Source: Candidatus Hadersleviella danica
GTDB taxonomy: Bacteria; Chloroflexota; Anaerolineae; Promineifilales; Promineifilaceae
Assembly (NCBI GenBank): GCA_016711405.1
Contig: JADJSZ010000072.1
Location: 1-30,594, forward strand
Direction: 5' to 3'
Length of the DNA: 30,594 nucleotides
Below the pieces are notes generated by a model. The model searched no databases, had not been told where the DNA came from, and saw nothing but the letters and a program-made list of their open reading frames with translations. The number at the start of each line of letters is the position of its first letter. The first letter of the stretch is position 1. Both the position numbers and the translations under genes were made by a program. Shown piece by piece: positions 23,833 to 30,594 of this stretch.

Positions 23833-25035
23833 TTATTTGAGACTTTTTTCGAGGCCGAGTTGGTGGAAGAGGGCTTCGTATTTGGCCAGCACGACATCCC
23901 ATGCAAAATGGGTGTGGACGTAGGCACGGCCGTTGGCTCCCATCTCATCCGCCACGGCGGGCTGGCTAAAGAAAAAATCGGCCGTGGCCGCGAACTCCTC
24001 GTAATTGGTGAAATACAGCCCGCCATTGGCCGACAACGCATGTTCGCGGGTGACAGCGCACTGCCCATGCACCATGACAGGTCGGCCAGCCAACCAACTT
24101 TCCATAATTACAATGGAAAAGCTCTCGTGAAGCGAGGGCTGGCAGGTGGCGGTGGCGGCGGCGTAGGCGTTGTATTTATCGGCCAAGGGCACAAAACCCA
24201 AGTCTAGCACATGCGCGGCCGTGAGCGGGGGAATGGAGACCGCGCCCGAGCCGATGAGGACGAGTTTACGGCCACGGCCGCGTCCTTCCTTCTGGTAACG
24301 TCCCCAATACTCCAGCAAGAGGGGCACGTTTTTGCCCGCCTCGCGCCGCCCCGCATAGAGCAGGAAGGGGGTGTCGCCGAGGCGATATTTGGCGCGAAAT
24401 TGGGTTGTATCGGCCGTGAAATCAGTCTCCACCCCCATCCCCACCACCCCTCGCCACTGCCCCGTGGGTGTGCCAAACAATTGCTTGGCCAACGCCGCCT
24501 CGGCATGGCTGAGAAAGAGCAACCCTTGCGCTTTTGTGAGTGGCTCGCGGTACAAGTCGAGGTGGGCGTAGCTCTCGTCGTGCAGGCAGGGGATGTGCAA
24601 GGTGCGTTGGGGCGCGATAAGGCCGCCAAAGTAGGCGGTGGGGAACATGTAGGGGGTGCAGATGAACCAGTAGTCCGCCTGATTTTTGGCCATGTAGGCG
24701 TATAAATCGGGGGCGCGAAACAGTTCGTTGATGAAGGTTTGTTGCTCGGCCGTGTTCAGGCTCATCCCCAACATGAGCCGTTGATTAAGCGCATCGAAGG
24801 TCGCTTTGTCTCGTTGTTGCACGGGAAAGCGGCGCACAGCGACCCCATTTTCATGGCGCAAGCTGGGTTGGTGGTAATTTGTCCCCCAATCCGCGTAAAA
24901 ATCCTTAATGCAGGTGGTCAGGATTTCGACAGGCCAGCCAGCGGCCGTGAGTTTTTCGGCCGTGGTGCGGGTTAAAGATTCCATCCCGCCGGGGATTTGG
25001 CCATACCAAGGAGTGACAAAGGCTATTTTACGCAT
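23833..25035 (-). CDS. GT4-family glycosyltransferase (paralogue of 17826-18998)
   Basis: A 400-residue GT-B enzyme and the first gene of the glycan cluster. Seen: MRKIAFVTPWYGQIPGGMES with the GGxE-like acceptor motif, LLYAGRREAGKNVPLLLEYW, KLVLIGSGAVSIP, PSLHESFSIVIMESWLAGRP (EX7E), VHGQCAVTREHALSANGGLY and AWDVVLAKYEALFHQL. The last third mirrors the GT4 enzyme at 17826-18998, so both come from one duplication. The ATG at 25035 precedes the first beta-strand; a TTG four codons upstream is also in frame but less likely. The 5' region holds a large hairpin (25081-25168) and a possible promoter (25210), so the whole cluster may be controlled there. Confidence 0.92.
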   Translation of the reverse strand: MRKIAFVTPWYGQIPGGMESLTRTTAEKLTAAGWPVEILTTCIKDFYADWGTNYHQPSLRHENGVAVRRFPVQQRDKATFDALNQRLMLGMSLNTAEQQTFINELFRAPDLYAYMAKNQADYWFICTPYMFPTAYFGGLIAPQRTLHIPCLHDESYAHLDLYREPLTKAQGLLFLSHAEAALAKQLFGTPTGQWRGVVGMGVETDFTADTTQFRAKYRLGDTPFLLYAGRREAGKNVPLLLEYWGRYQKEGRGRGRKLVLIGSGAVSIPPLTAAHVLDLGFVPLADKYNAYAAATATCQPSLHESFSIVIMESWLAGRPVMVHGQCAVTREHALSANGGLYFTNYEEFAATADFFFSQPAVADEMGANGRAYVHTHFAWDVVLAKYEALFHQLGLEKSLK

Positions 25036-25080
25036 AGGCGATAACAATTTGTAGGATGGGTCACTGTATCAAGAAAGTAT

Positions 25081-25168
25081 CTTTACAAATTTTGACTAGA
25101 GACAAGGGACTGGGGATGTTTGTGACCGCCAGTCCCTTGTCCCCAGTCCAAAGTCCGTAATTGTAAAG
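25081..25168. repeat. Nested hairpin element upstream of the glycan cluster
   Basis: Inner stem: GACAAGGGACTGG (25101-25113) with CCAGTCCCTTGTC (25129-25141), 13 bp, 15-base loop. Outer stem: CTTTACAA (25081-25088) with TTGTAAAG (25161-25168). The right half matches 3030-3062 in reverse. If transcribed with the cluster it would be a structured leader. Confidence 0.7.
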
Positions 25169-25209
25169 AGTGCTTGACCATGCCCTATTTGTAAATGAAA
25201 GATGAGGAG

Positions 25210-25236
25210 ATTATACCCAATCTGCCCATCTCTCAA
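25210..25236 (-). promoter_or_regulatory. Possible promoter of the glycan cluster
   Basis: The minus strand reads TTGAGA (25231-25236), a 15-base spacer, then TATAATCTCC (25210-25215 is the -10). The spacer is short. The leader to the GT4 start would be about 170 bases and include the nested hairpin. Confidence 0.35.
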
Positions 25237-25275
25237 TCGGCGAATTTGCACCTCTCCCAATCCCTTGCCAACTCA

Positions 25276-25284
25276 TGCTATAAT
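25276..25284 (+). promoter_or_regulatory. Extended -10 promoter, apparently leaderless
   Basis: TGCTATAAT (25276-25284) lies only 8 bases before the ATG at 25293. Normal spacing would start transcription at about 25291, giving a leaderless or nearly leaderless mRNA. No Shine-Dalgarno is present, which agrees. Confidence 0.6.
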
Positions 25285-25292
25285 TTGCCGCT

Positions 25293-26101
25293 ATGGGATT
25301 TCCAAACTGGACATTATGGGGCATGGGCGGCAGTGCTTTGGCGGCATTGTTGGCCATGTTATTGGCATACATGGGGCAATCGCCCAACACCATCTATCGG
25401 CTCGGCCGCATGGGGCAATTGCTCAAGCGGCGGGCGCGGATGTTTACAGGGCTAGGCGTGGCTGGCCTGATGCTGGGGCTTGGCTTTTTCTTGGCGGGTG
25501 TGCCGCTGGGAGCCGAGCCAACGGCCGTGGCTGAACTCCCCACAACCGAGGCGGTACTGAACGAGGCAGAAGCGAATCAGACAGCAGAACCCACCTTGCT
25601 CGTCTCGCCTTCAGCCTCGACGACAACGGCCGAAACCTCTACCGAGGGCGAAACTGGCACAGGCGCAGAAGAAGTTGAGCCCGAGGAAACATCCGATGGC
25701 ACTGTCGAAGCAGGGGTTGGTTTTCTGCCGAGGGATACGCCCGAAGCGGATGCTACAGCCCCCCCCACAAACACTCCTAGCCCGACCACCACGGCCAGCC
25801 CCACCCCCACCCCACCCAACACCCCTACCCCTAGCCCCACGGCGACGCTGACCCCCACGCCCACCTTTACGCCAACCCCATTTACAGGGCCAACGGCCGT
25901 GGTGGCCGCCGACGGCCGTGCCTTGTGGCTCCGCCGCTCCCCGGTGGCCAACGCCTCGTGCCACTGGCCGATGGCGAGGTGGTGGCGGTGACAGGCGGCC
26001 GTGCCAACCAAGACGGCAACCTGTGGCAAGAGGTGCGCACAGGCGTAGGCGTCGTCGGCTGGATAGAAGATGCCTTTTTGGTGGGAGCGACAGAGCAATA
26101 A
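25293..26101 (+). CDS. Membrane protein with Thr/Pro-rich linker and SH3-like domain (one frameshift)
   Basis: An envelope protein of unknown role. Seen: two membrane segments (about 8-27 and 50-73), an acidic spacer, a Thr/Pro-rich linker (about 165-208, repeats of TPTP and SPT) that would span the cell wall, then a bacterial SH3-like domain: after the break it reads GGQRLVPLADGEVVAVTG, then LWQEVRTGVGVVGWIEDAFL. One base is missing in the C-run 25939-25942; restored, the protein has 269 residues. SH3-like domains of this kind often bind cell-wall peptides, so a wall-sensing role is plausible but unproven. The ATG follows the TGCTATAAT promoter by 8 bases. Such Thr/Pro linkers are common in Chloroflexota. 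Divergent from the glycan cluster. Confidence 0.82.
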
Positions 26102-26116
26102 ATAGATAGAGTGTAG

Positions 26117-26183
26117 AGATAGAGATAGAGGGAACCCCCGACGGGGTGGCCGTTGATGCCTTCCTCTGTCTCTATCTCTATCT
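26117..26183. terminator. AGATAGAGATAGAG hairpin after the SH3-like gene
   Basis: A perfect 14-bp stem, 26117-26130 with 26170-26183; the loop contains a small CCCC/GGGG stem near 26136-26146. It lies 16 bases after the stop codon and probably ends transcription before galK. Confidence 0.55.
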
Positions 26184-26186
26184 GAA

Positions 26187-26221
26187 TCAATAACCAATAA
26201 CCAATAACCAATAACCAATAA
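26187..26221. repeat. CAATAACCAATAACC tandem repeat
   Basis: About four copies of AATAACC, one base different or none, precede the C-rich leader (CTCCCCTCCCCCC) of galK. Same family as 8166-8272 and 13010-13052. Confidence 0.75.
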
Positions 26222-26234
26222 CTCCCCTCCCCCC

Positions 26235-27371
26235 ATGCCCCACCTCACCGACACCTTCACCACCCAATTCGGCTCCCCCCCTGCGCTGGTTGTGCGCGGA
26301 CCGGGGCGGGTTAATCTGATTGGCGAACACACCGACTACAACGACGGCTTTGTCATGCCGATGGCCATAGACCGCGCCGTGCGCATTGCCCTACGGCCGC
26401 GCTCCGATAAGCGCGTCGTTGTTACTTCGCTGGATATGGGCGAAACGGCCGAATTTGCGCTCGACCACCTGCACCACAACCAACCGACATGGATTGAATA
26501 CATCAAGGGGGTGGCGTGGGCGCTCCAGCAACATGGCTACGCCCTCGAGGGCTGGGAAGGGGTGATGGTCGGGGATGTGCCGATTGGGGCGGGGCTGTCC
26601 TCCTCGGCCGCTGTCGAAATGGCCGCCGCACGGGCGTTTGCGGCCGTCTCTAATTTGCCGTGGGAACCCGCCACGATGGCCCGCCTTGGGCAAATTACCG
26701 AAAACAGATGGATGGGGGTTAATTCGGGCATTATGGATCAGATGATTTCGGCCGCTGGGCAGGCCGACCATGCCCTGCTGATTGATTGCCGCACTCTTGA
26801 GACGACGGCCGTGCCCCTGCCACCCCACACCTGCGCCGTTATTTTAGATACCAGCACCCGGCGCGGGCTGGTAGATTCCGCTTACAACGAGCGGCGGGCA
26901 CAATGCGAAACGGCCGCCGCCCATTTTGGCGTGGCCGCCCTGCGCGATGTCTCGTGGGAACTGTTTGAAGCGCGGGCAGGGGAATTGGATGAGGTGGTGC
27001 GCCGCCGAGCGCGGCATGTGGTGGGGGAAAACGGCCGTGTTTGGCAAGCCCAACAGGCTATGTTGGCAGGGGATGCGGCCGAACTCGGCCGTCTGATGAA
27101 CGCCAGCCATGCCAGTTTGCGCGACGATTTCGAGGTTTCCAGCCCTGCCCTGAACGCCATTGTCGAAATTGCCCAACAACACCCCTTGTGCTGGGGGGCA
27201 CGGATGACAGGGGCGGGGTTTGGCGGCTGTGCCGTCGCTCTCGTCGCCCAGCAACCTGACCAATTGGCTGATTTTGTGCAAACGGTGCAAACCGCTTACC
27301 ACGCCGCCACCCAACTCACCCCCAACTTGTACATTTGCCGCGCCACGGCTGGCGCTTCCGTTGAGCCATAA
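26235..27371 (+). CDS. galK: Galactokinase
   Basis: Phosphorylates alpha-D-galactose to galactose-1-phosphate with ATP, the first Leloir step. Seen: the galactokinase signature GRVNLIGEHTDYNDGFVMP (24-42), the GHMP ATP loop PIGAGLSSSAAVEMA (116-130), MDQMISAAGQ with the catalytic-region Asp, and the third GHMP motif MTGAGFGGCAVAL. Its 378 residues are the usual length and all motifs are intact. The ATG at 26235 follows CTCCCCTCCCCCC with no Shine-Dalgarno but fits the family start. No galT or galE is nearby. Galactose-1-phosphate could feed UDP-galactose for the glycan cluster. The stop lies 7 bases from that of the convergent kinase gene. Confidence 0.96.
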   Translation: MPHLTDTFTTQFGSPPALVVRGPGRVNLIGEHTDYNDGFVMPMAIDRAVRIALRPRSDKRVVVTSLDMGETAEFALDHLHHNQPTWIEYIKGVAWALQQHGYALEGWEGVMVGDVPIGAGLSSSAAVEMAAARAFAAVSNLPWEPATMARLGQITENRWMGVNSGIMDQMISAAGQADHALLIDCRTLETTAVPLPPHTCAVILDTSTRRGLVDSAYNERRAQCETAAAHFGVAALRDVSWELFEARAGELDEVVRRRARHVVGENGRVWQAQQAMLAGDAAELGRLMNASHASLRDDFEVSSPALNAIVEIAQQHPLCWGARMTGAGFGGCAVALVAQQPDQLADFVQTVQTAYHAATQLTPNLYICRATAGASVEP

Positions 27372-27378
27372 GGGTGTT

Positions 27379-28377
27379 TTACTGAAAAATCCCCAACAGG
27401 GCGAGCAGGAGCAACAAGCCACAGGCGAGTAAAAGGTGGCGATTGGCCGTTAGAATTTCGGCCGTGTTAAAGGGGGGGAGCTGTTTGGTGAGGTGAGGCG
27501 GCCGTGCCATCCCCAACAATGCTTGTTGTAGAACACGAGCCGTTTGCGGCCGTTGGTCGGGGTGCATTTCCATCGCCCACATGGTCGCCTCCGAAATGGC
27601 CAGCGAAATTTCGGGGTTGACCCTGTGCGGTGGCTCCAGTCCATAGGGGTTGAGGAACCTATCTTTGGCCGAGAGGGGTGGGTAGCCCAACAACAAAGTG
27701 TAGAGGGTAGCTCCCAAGGCGTAGATGTCGGAACGGCCGTCGGTGTGGTCTAACTCGCCGCCGTATTGTTCGAGCGGGGTGTACAAGGCTGTGCCGCGCC
27801 CCTGAATGACGGTAATGGTACGGAGTTCATCGGCCGCCAACACTTTGACCAAGCCAAAATCCACCAACTTAATGCGGTTATCGGGGGTCAGCTTGATGTT
27901 GGCGGGCTTAATATCGCGATGGACGACGGGTGGGTCTTGTTCGTGTAGGTAAATGAGGGCATCTATGATTTGCAGACCCCAGTTGCAGACCAAGTTTTCC
28001 TTAAATGATTTGCCTTCGGCCAGTGTCTCATCCAGCAATTGCTTCAGGTCTTTGCCGGGTACGTAATCCATGACGAGGTAATCACGGCCGCTTTCCGAGA
28101 AAAAATCAGACACTTTGGGCAGGTTGGGGTGGTCTAGCTGGGCCAGAATGCTCGCCTCGCGCAAAAATTGGGCTTGGGTTTGGGCGCGAAGTTCGGCCGA
28201 TTCTTGGGGGTCTAGTTGCACTTCTTTGATGGCGCACAACCGCCCCGGCAAGCGCAAATCTTCAGCGCGGTAAACGCTTCCCATCCCCCCTTGCCCCACG
28301 ACATTGGTGACTTTGTAGCGTTCGCGCAGAACGGTTGCAGAAGGGAGGGCGGGCAGAATCATGGGAAGTTTGGCCAT
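27379..28377 (-). CDS. Ser/Thr protein kinase with C-terminal membrane anchor
   Basis: A 332-residue Hanks-type kinase. Seen: glycine loop VGQGGMGSVYRA (27-38), Lys51 in CAIKEV, VHRDIKPANI (152-161) with catalytic Asp155, DFGLVK (173-178), an activation loop with ALYTPLEQY (Pro-Leu-Glu in place of the usual APE), and SDIYALGATLY. At the very end is a single hydrophobic segment (LLLACGLLLLLALLGIF) that would tether it with no outside domain. All catalytic residues are present. The ATG at 28377 lacks a clear Shine-Dalgarno. It is divergent from the FHA regulator at 28586; FHA domains bind phosphothreonine, so the regulator is a likely partner. It converges on galK with only 7 bases between stops. 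Confidence 0.93.
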   Translation of the reverse strand: MAKLPMILPALPSATVLRERYKVTNVVGQGGMGSVYRAEDLRLPGRLCAIKEVQLDPQESAELRAQTQAQFLREASILAQLDHPNLPKVSDFFSESGRDYLVMDYVPGKDLKQLLDETLAEGKSFKENLVCNWGLQIIDALIYLHEQDPPVVHRDIKPANIKLTPDNRIKLVDFGLVKVLAADELRTITVIQGRGTALYTPLEQYGGELDHTDGRSDIYALGATLYTLLLGYPPLSAKDRFLNPYGLEPPHRVNPEISLAISEATMWAMEMHPDQRPQTARVLQQALLGMARPPHLTKQLPPFNTAEILTANRHLLLACGLLLLLALLGIFQ

Positions 28378-28402
28378 TTGCGGGCAAGTTCTTATAATTT
28401 TC

Positions 28403-28456
28403 TAGTGGGAGTAGCGGCTAGTGGTTAGTGAGGAGTGGCTAGTGGTTAGTGGCTAC
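28403..28456. repeat. GGCTAGTGGTTAGTG direct repeats
   Basis: Two exact 15-base copies (28416-28430, 28437-28451) flanked by GTAGC and GCTAC as short inverted ends. It lies in the divergent gap between kinase and FHA regulator; direct repeats at this place could be an operator. Inverse words occur at 5093-5128. Confidence 0.7.
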
Positions 28457-28504
28457 TACCTTAGTAACTGGTGGAAATTTGTAACGAATTACCTCACCCA
28501 TCTA

Positions 28505-28546
28505 TCTTCGTCTTTCGTAATTCGTCCTTCGTAATTCCTAATTTGT
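28505..28546. repeat. TTCGTAATTCGTCCTTCG word repeat
   Basis: Near-tandem CTTTCGTAATTCG and CCTTCGTAATTCC copies in the leader region of the FHA gene, related to 7236-7294 and 29353-29418. Confidence 0.6.
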
Positions 28547-28585
28547 ATTCAATTGTAACTAAATCTTGGTCGAAAGGGGCAACTT

Positions 28586-29242
28586 ATGAGCAGTCAACCT
28601 GTGTTTATCGTGCGGGAAGGGCAATTGGCGGGCCAACGGTGGGTGATTGATTTAGAGGAAAAGGATGAGTTTTTTGTCGGCCGTGGGGCAGAATGTGACA
28701 TTGTGCTACCCGAGCGGCAAGTCTCGCGCCAGCACATTCGGCTAACTCGTGAAGGGTTCACCTACATTTTGCACGATTTAGGGAGCAAGAATGGCACACA
28801 TCTCAACGGCCGTCAACTAACTGGCAGTATTCCGCTCAAAGATGGCGACCAAATCCAAATCGCGCTCTGTGTGACGTTGCTGTTTGTGGGCACGGAGGCG
28901 ACCTTGCCCCTGAGCCTTGAGTTGCCGCGCCCCCCGCAAGGCAATTTGGTGCTGAATGAGGAGTTGCGGACGGCGGCCGTTCACGGCCGTGAACTCGACC
29001 CACCCCTCTCCTTGGCGCAATTCCGCCTGCTCAAACTGCTGTTCGAAGCCAACGGTGCAGTGTGCGACCGAGAAAGCATCATTGAAACGGTGTGGCCGGG
29101 CACAGAGGGTATTGGGGTCTCGGAACAGGCGATTGATGCGCTGGTGCGCCGCTTGCGCGATAGGCTTTCTGAAATTGATGATTACAATTACATCGTCACT
29201 GTGCGCGGGCATGGTTTTCGGCTGGATAACTTGCCCCATTAG
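28586..29242 (+). CDS. FHA-domain transcriptional regulator with OmpR-type winged helix
   Basis: A 218-residue protein that should link Ser/Thr phosphorylation to DNA binding. Seen: an FHA domain with VGRGAECDIVLPERQVSRQHIRL (31-53; GR and SRQH contact phosphothreonine) and DLGSKNGTHLNG (64-75); then a PhoB/OmpR-type winged helix (about 138-213) with LSLAQFRLLKLLFEANG, IIETVWPG, VSEQAIDALVRRLRDRL (recognition helix) and VTVRGHGFRL. There is no receiver domain, so FHA replaces the two-component input. The start ATG is supported by AAAGGGG seven bases before it. It is divergent from a membrane Ser/Thr kinase 208 bases away, its likely input. A hairpin with a T-run (29353-29427) ends the unit. 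Targets are unknown; the direct repeats at 28416-28451 are candidates. Confidence 0.93.
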   Translation: MSSQPVFIVREGQLAGQRWVIDLEEKDEFFVGRGAECDIVLPERQVSRQHIRLTREGFTYILHDLGSKNGTHLNGRQLTGSIPLKDGDQIQIALCVTLLFVGTEATLPLSLELPRPPQGNLVLNEELRTAAVHGRELDPPLSLAQFRLLKLLFEANGAVCDRESIIETVWPGTEGIGVSEQAIDALVRRLRDRLSEIDDYNYIVTVRGHGFRLDNLPH

Positions 29243-29281
29243 CACAACTGGCCAGACTGAGTGTCCTGAAAAAGGTTTTAT

Positions 29282-29340
29282 GGCAAAAGGGCAAAAGAGC
29301 TAAAAGGCAAAATCGCTCGACAGAAAATTCGTGTGATTCG
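29282..29340. repeat. Word repeats GGCAAAAGGGCAAAAG and AATTCGTGTGATTCG
   Basis: First part of the 380-base gap 29243-29622. 29282-29312 repeats the words of 10440-10532; 29326-29340 those of 19043-19091. Confidence 0.6.
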
Positions 29341-29352
29341 TATCAATAAAAT

Positions 29353-29427
29353 ACGAAGTACGAAGGACGAAGTACGAAATTACGCCAAGGATGTTGTACT
29401 TCGCCATTTGTACTTCGTTCTTTTTTT
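29353..29427 (+). terminator. ACGAAGTAC hairpin with T-run after the FHA gene
   Basis: ACGAAGTAC (29353-29361) pairs with GTACTTCGT (29410-29418); an inner CGAAGTAC (29367-29374) pairs with GTACTTCG (29396-29403). Seven T follow at 29421-29427. This is the only word-repeat hairpin with a proper T-run. The remaining gap (29428-29600) shows one CGGCCG (about 29512) and nothing else recognisable. Confidence 0.65.
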
Positions 29428-29622
29428 GCAGACTCGTGGCAGGGAGTTGGAGGGGGGCGGGGGAGCTAAATTGGGAACAATATCATTGAAGCAACCAAGT
29501 GGTTTGCCGAGCGGCCGTTCCTAAATCCCAGACTGCGTTTTGTGGTTGGCGCAGAGGAGGAACCAGAAAATGGCCGTTCACCTCCATCACTATTTGTTTC
29601 CACTAGACAAAGGAGAGTTTGT

Positions 29623-30594
29623 ATGTTTCGCCGCTTGTTTCAGTCCGTGGCCACGGCCGCCTTACGCCGTAAATTCACCTCCCTGTTTCTTCTCCATATG
29701 CTTGTCATTGGCGCAATTATGCTCTGGGCCCAAGAGCAAACCACCCTTCAATCCGCCCCCACCGCAGGCGATACTTGCGTAGATGCTTCCGCTAGTCCCC
29801 TTGTGGGAACCTTGCCGATGGGGCCTATTGCTGATACCACAGTAGGGCAGACAGACAACTACGATTTGCCTGCTGACACCACCAACCCCGCCTGTGCCGC
29901 TCCCACCAATGGGACTGGGGCTGGCCCTGCTGGCTCATTGCCCCGTGGCTCTATCTATACGGGTACGGGTACGGCTCCCGACCGCGCCTTTAGTTTCACC
30001 ACCAACCAAAGCTGTACCCTGCAAATTACAATGGATCCCACAGGGGCAGAGGATTTGGCACTGATGGTTTACCAATCTGTTTGCTCTAGCTTGTTGAATG
30101 ATTGTGTGGTGGTGGATGACACAGGCGTTGGGGGTGCCGCTGAACAAGTTTCCATTGATGCTATTGGCGGCACGGAATACTTCATCGTGGTAGATGGGTA
30201 TTCGACAGGGGGAACCCCCCCCGGCCCGAGTGGCCCCTTTACTCTTGCTATTGCTGAAACAACCGCCACAGGTTGCCAATTGACAGATGACCCAGATACC
30301 GATGGAGATGGGGTGAGTGATATTTTGGAATGCCCTTTCAGGTGATCCCATGACTCAAGTGGGATGTGATAATGCCGATGCGGCAGGAGCCATAGACATG
30401 CTCGACCCATTGACAATTTGTGGGTTGGGGACTGTGCCCACCAACCAAAATAGAACGTTTAATACAACCAATCCTGTTGTGGTTAACATTCAGAGTGCTG
30501 GAACTCTCGAGTGCATCCAAGTGGCGCAAACGGCCGGAATACACCCTCAAGGCACGGCTGGTGGAGCAGATGTCAGTAATAATTGGTATTACAC
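29623..30594 (+). CDS. Secreted TSP3-like surface protein, partial at right edge (one frameshift)
   Basis: An exported protein of unknown function, probably an adhesin or surface-layer type protein. Seen: a basic N-terminus and one hydrophobic signal segment (MFRRLF..RRKFTSLFLLHMLVIGAIMLWA), a Cys-containing Gly/Thr/Pro-rich region, a beta-rich domain with FIVVDGYSTGG (resembling bacterial pre-peptidase C-terminal domains), then DDPDTDGDGVSDILECP, a TSP3-like Ca-binding repeat. The frame ends at 30345 but from about 30338 another frame reads SGDPMTQVGCDNADAAGAID and stays open to the window edge; one extra T at 30335-30338 would explain it. The ATG at 29623 has a strong AAAGGAGAG Shine-Dalgarno. 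Its Ca-binding motif resembles those in the kinase ectodomain and the patatin. Confidence 0.8.

Noticed and set aside
26187..26221. Possible CRISPR array from AATAACC repeats
   Set aside because: Units are 7 bases with no spacers of constant size and no cas genes are near; it is a tandem word repeat.
29542..29622. Upstream extension of the secreted protein
   Set aside because: The ATG at 29623 has a strong AAAGGAGAG site and begins a proper signal segment; the extension adds charged residues before it.

Overview
The window looks like a bacterial chromosome segment, most likely from an environmental Chloroflexota (Anaerolineae or Ardenticatenia-like). This is inferred from gene content: Ser/Thr kinases with short membrane tails, Thr/Pro-rich linkers, TSP3-type Ca-binding repeats, many GT4 glycosyltransferases, and a UbiA enzyme like the archaeal lipid type. 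No rRNA, tRNA, CRISPR array or transposase was seen.

Layout. 1-274: 3' end of a glutaminyl-tRNA synthetase. 343-2997: a CPBP membrane protease, a polyprenol-phosphate mannosyltransferase and a zinc-binding methyltransferase. 3097-4952: a receptor-like Ser/Thr kinase with a TSP3 ectodomain. 5131-7228: polyphosphate kinase. 7307-10426 (minus): a UbiA prenyltransferase downstream of aroK-aroB-aroQ (shikimate pathway). 10588-12996: a GT4 glycosyltransferase converging on a LysM/M23 cell-wall peptidase. 13314-16499: MFS transporter, CYTH protein, and a stand-alone sugar-ABC ATPase with a clear promoter and terminator. 16673-25035 (minus): a surface-glycan cluster of four GT4 enzymes, a polytopic GT39-like protein and a coiled-coil protein, with a patatin lipase at its end. 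25293-29242: an SH3-like membrane protein, galactokinase, a second Ser/Thr kinase and, divergently, an FHA plus winged-helix regulator. From 29623 to the edge: a secreted TSP3-like protein.

Three window-wide patterns stand out. (1) The palindrome CGGCCG occurs about 183 times by hand count, roughly 12 times chance expectation, almost only inside genes. (2) Most intergenic spaces carry short near-tandem words, often inverted into hairpins. The same word families recur at two to four distant places and sometimes supply the first or last codons of genes. (3) About twelve frameshifts interrupt otherwise well-conserved genes. Nine are single-base deletions, mostly at C/G runs, and restoring one base each gives full-length proteins. 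These are best read as sequence errors, so broken genes are annotated here as single CDSs.

Functional themes: envelope glycan synthesis (GTs, mannosyl donor, galactokinase, sugar ABC ATPase), kinase/FHA signalling, polyphosphate metabolism and aromatic amino-acid synthesis.
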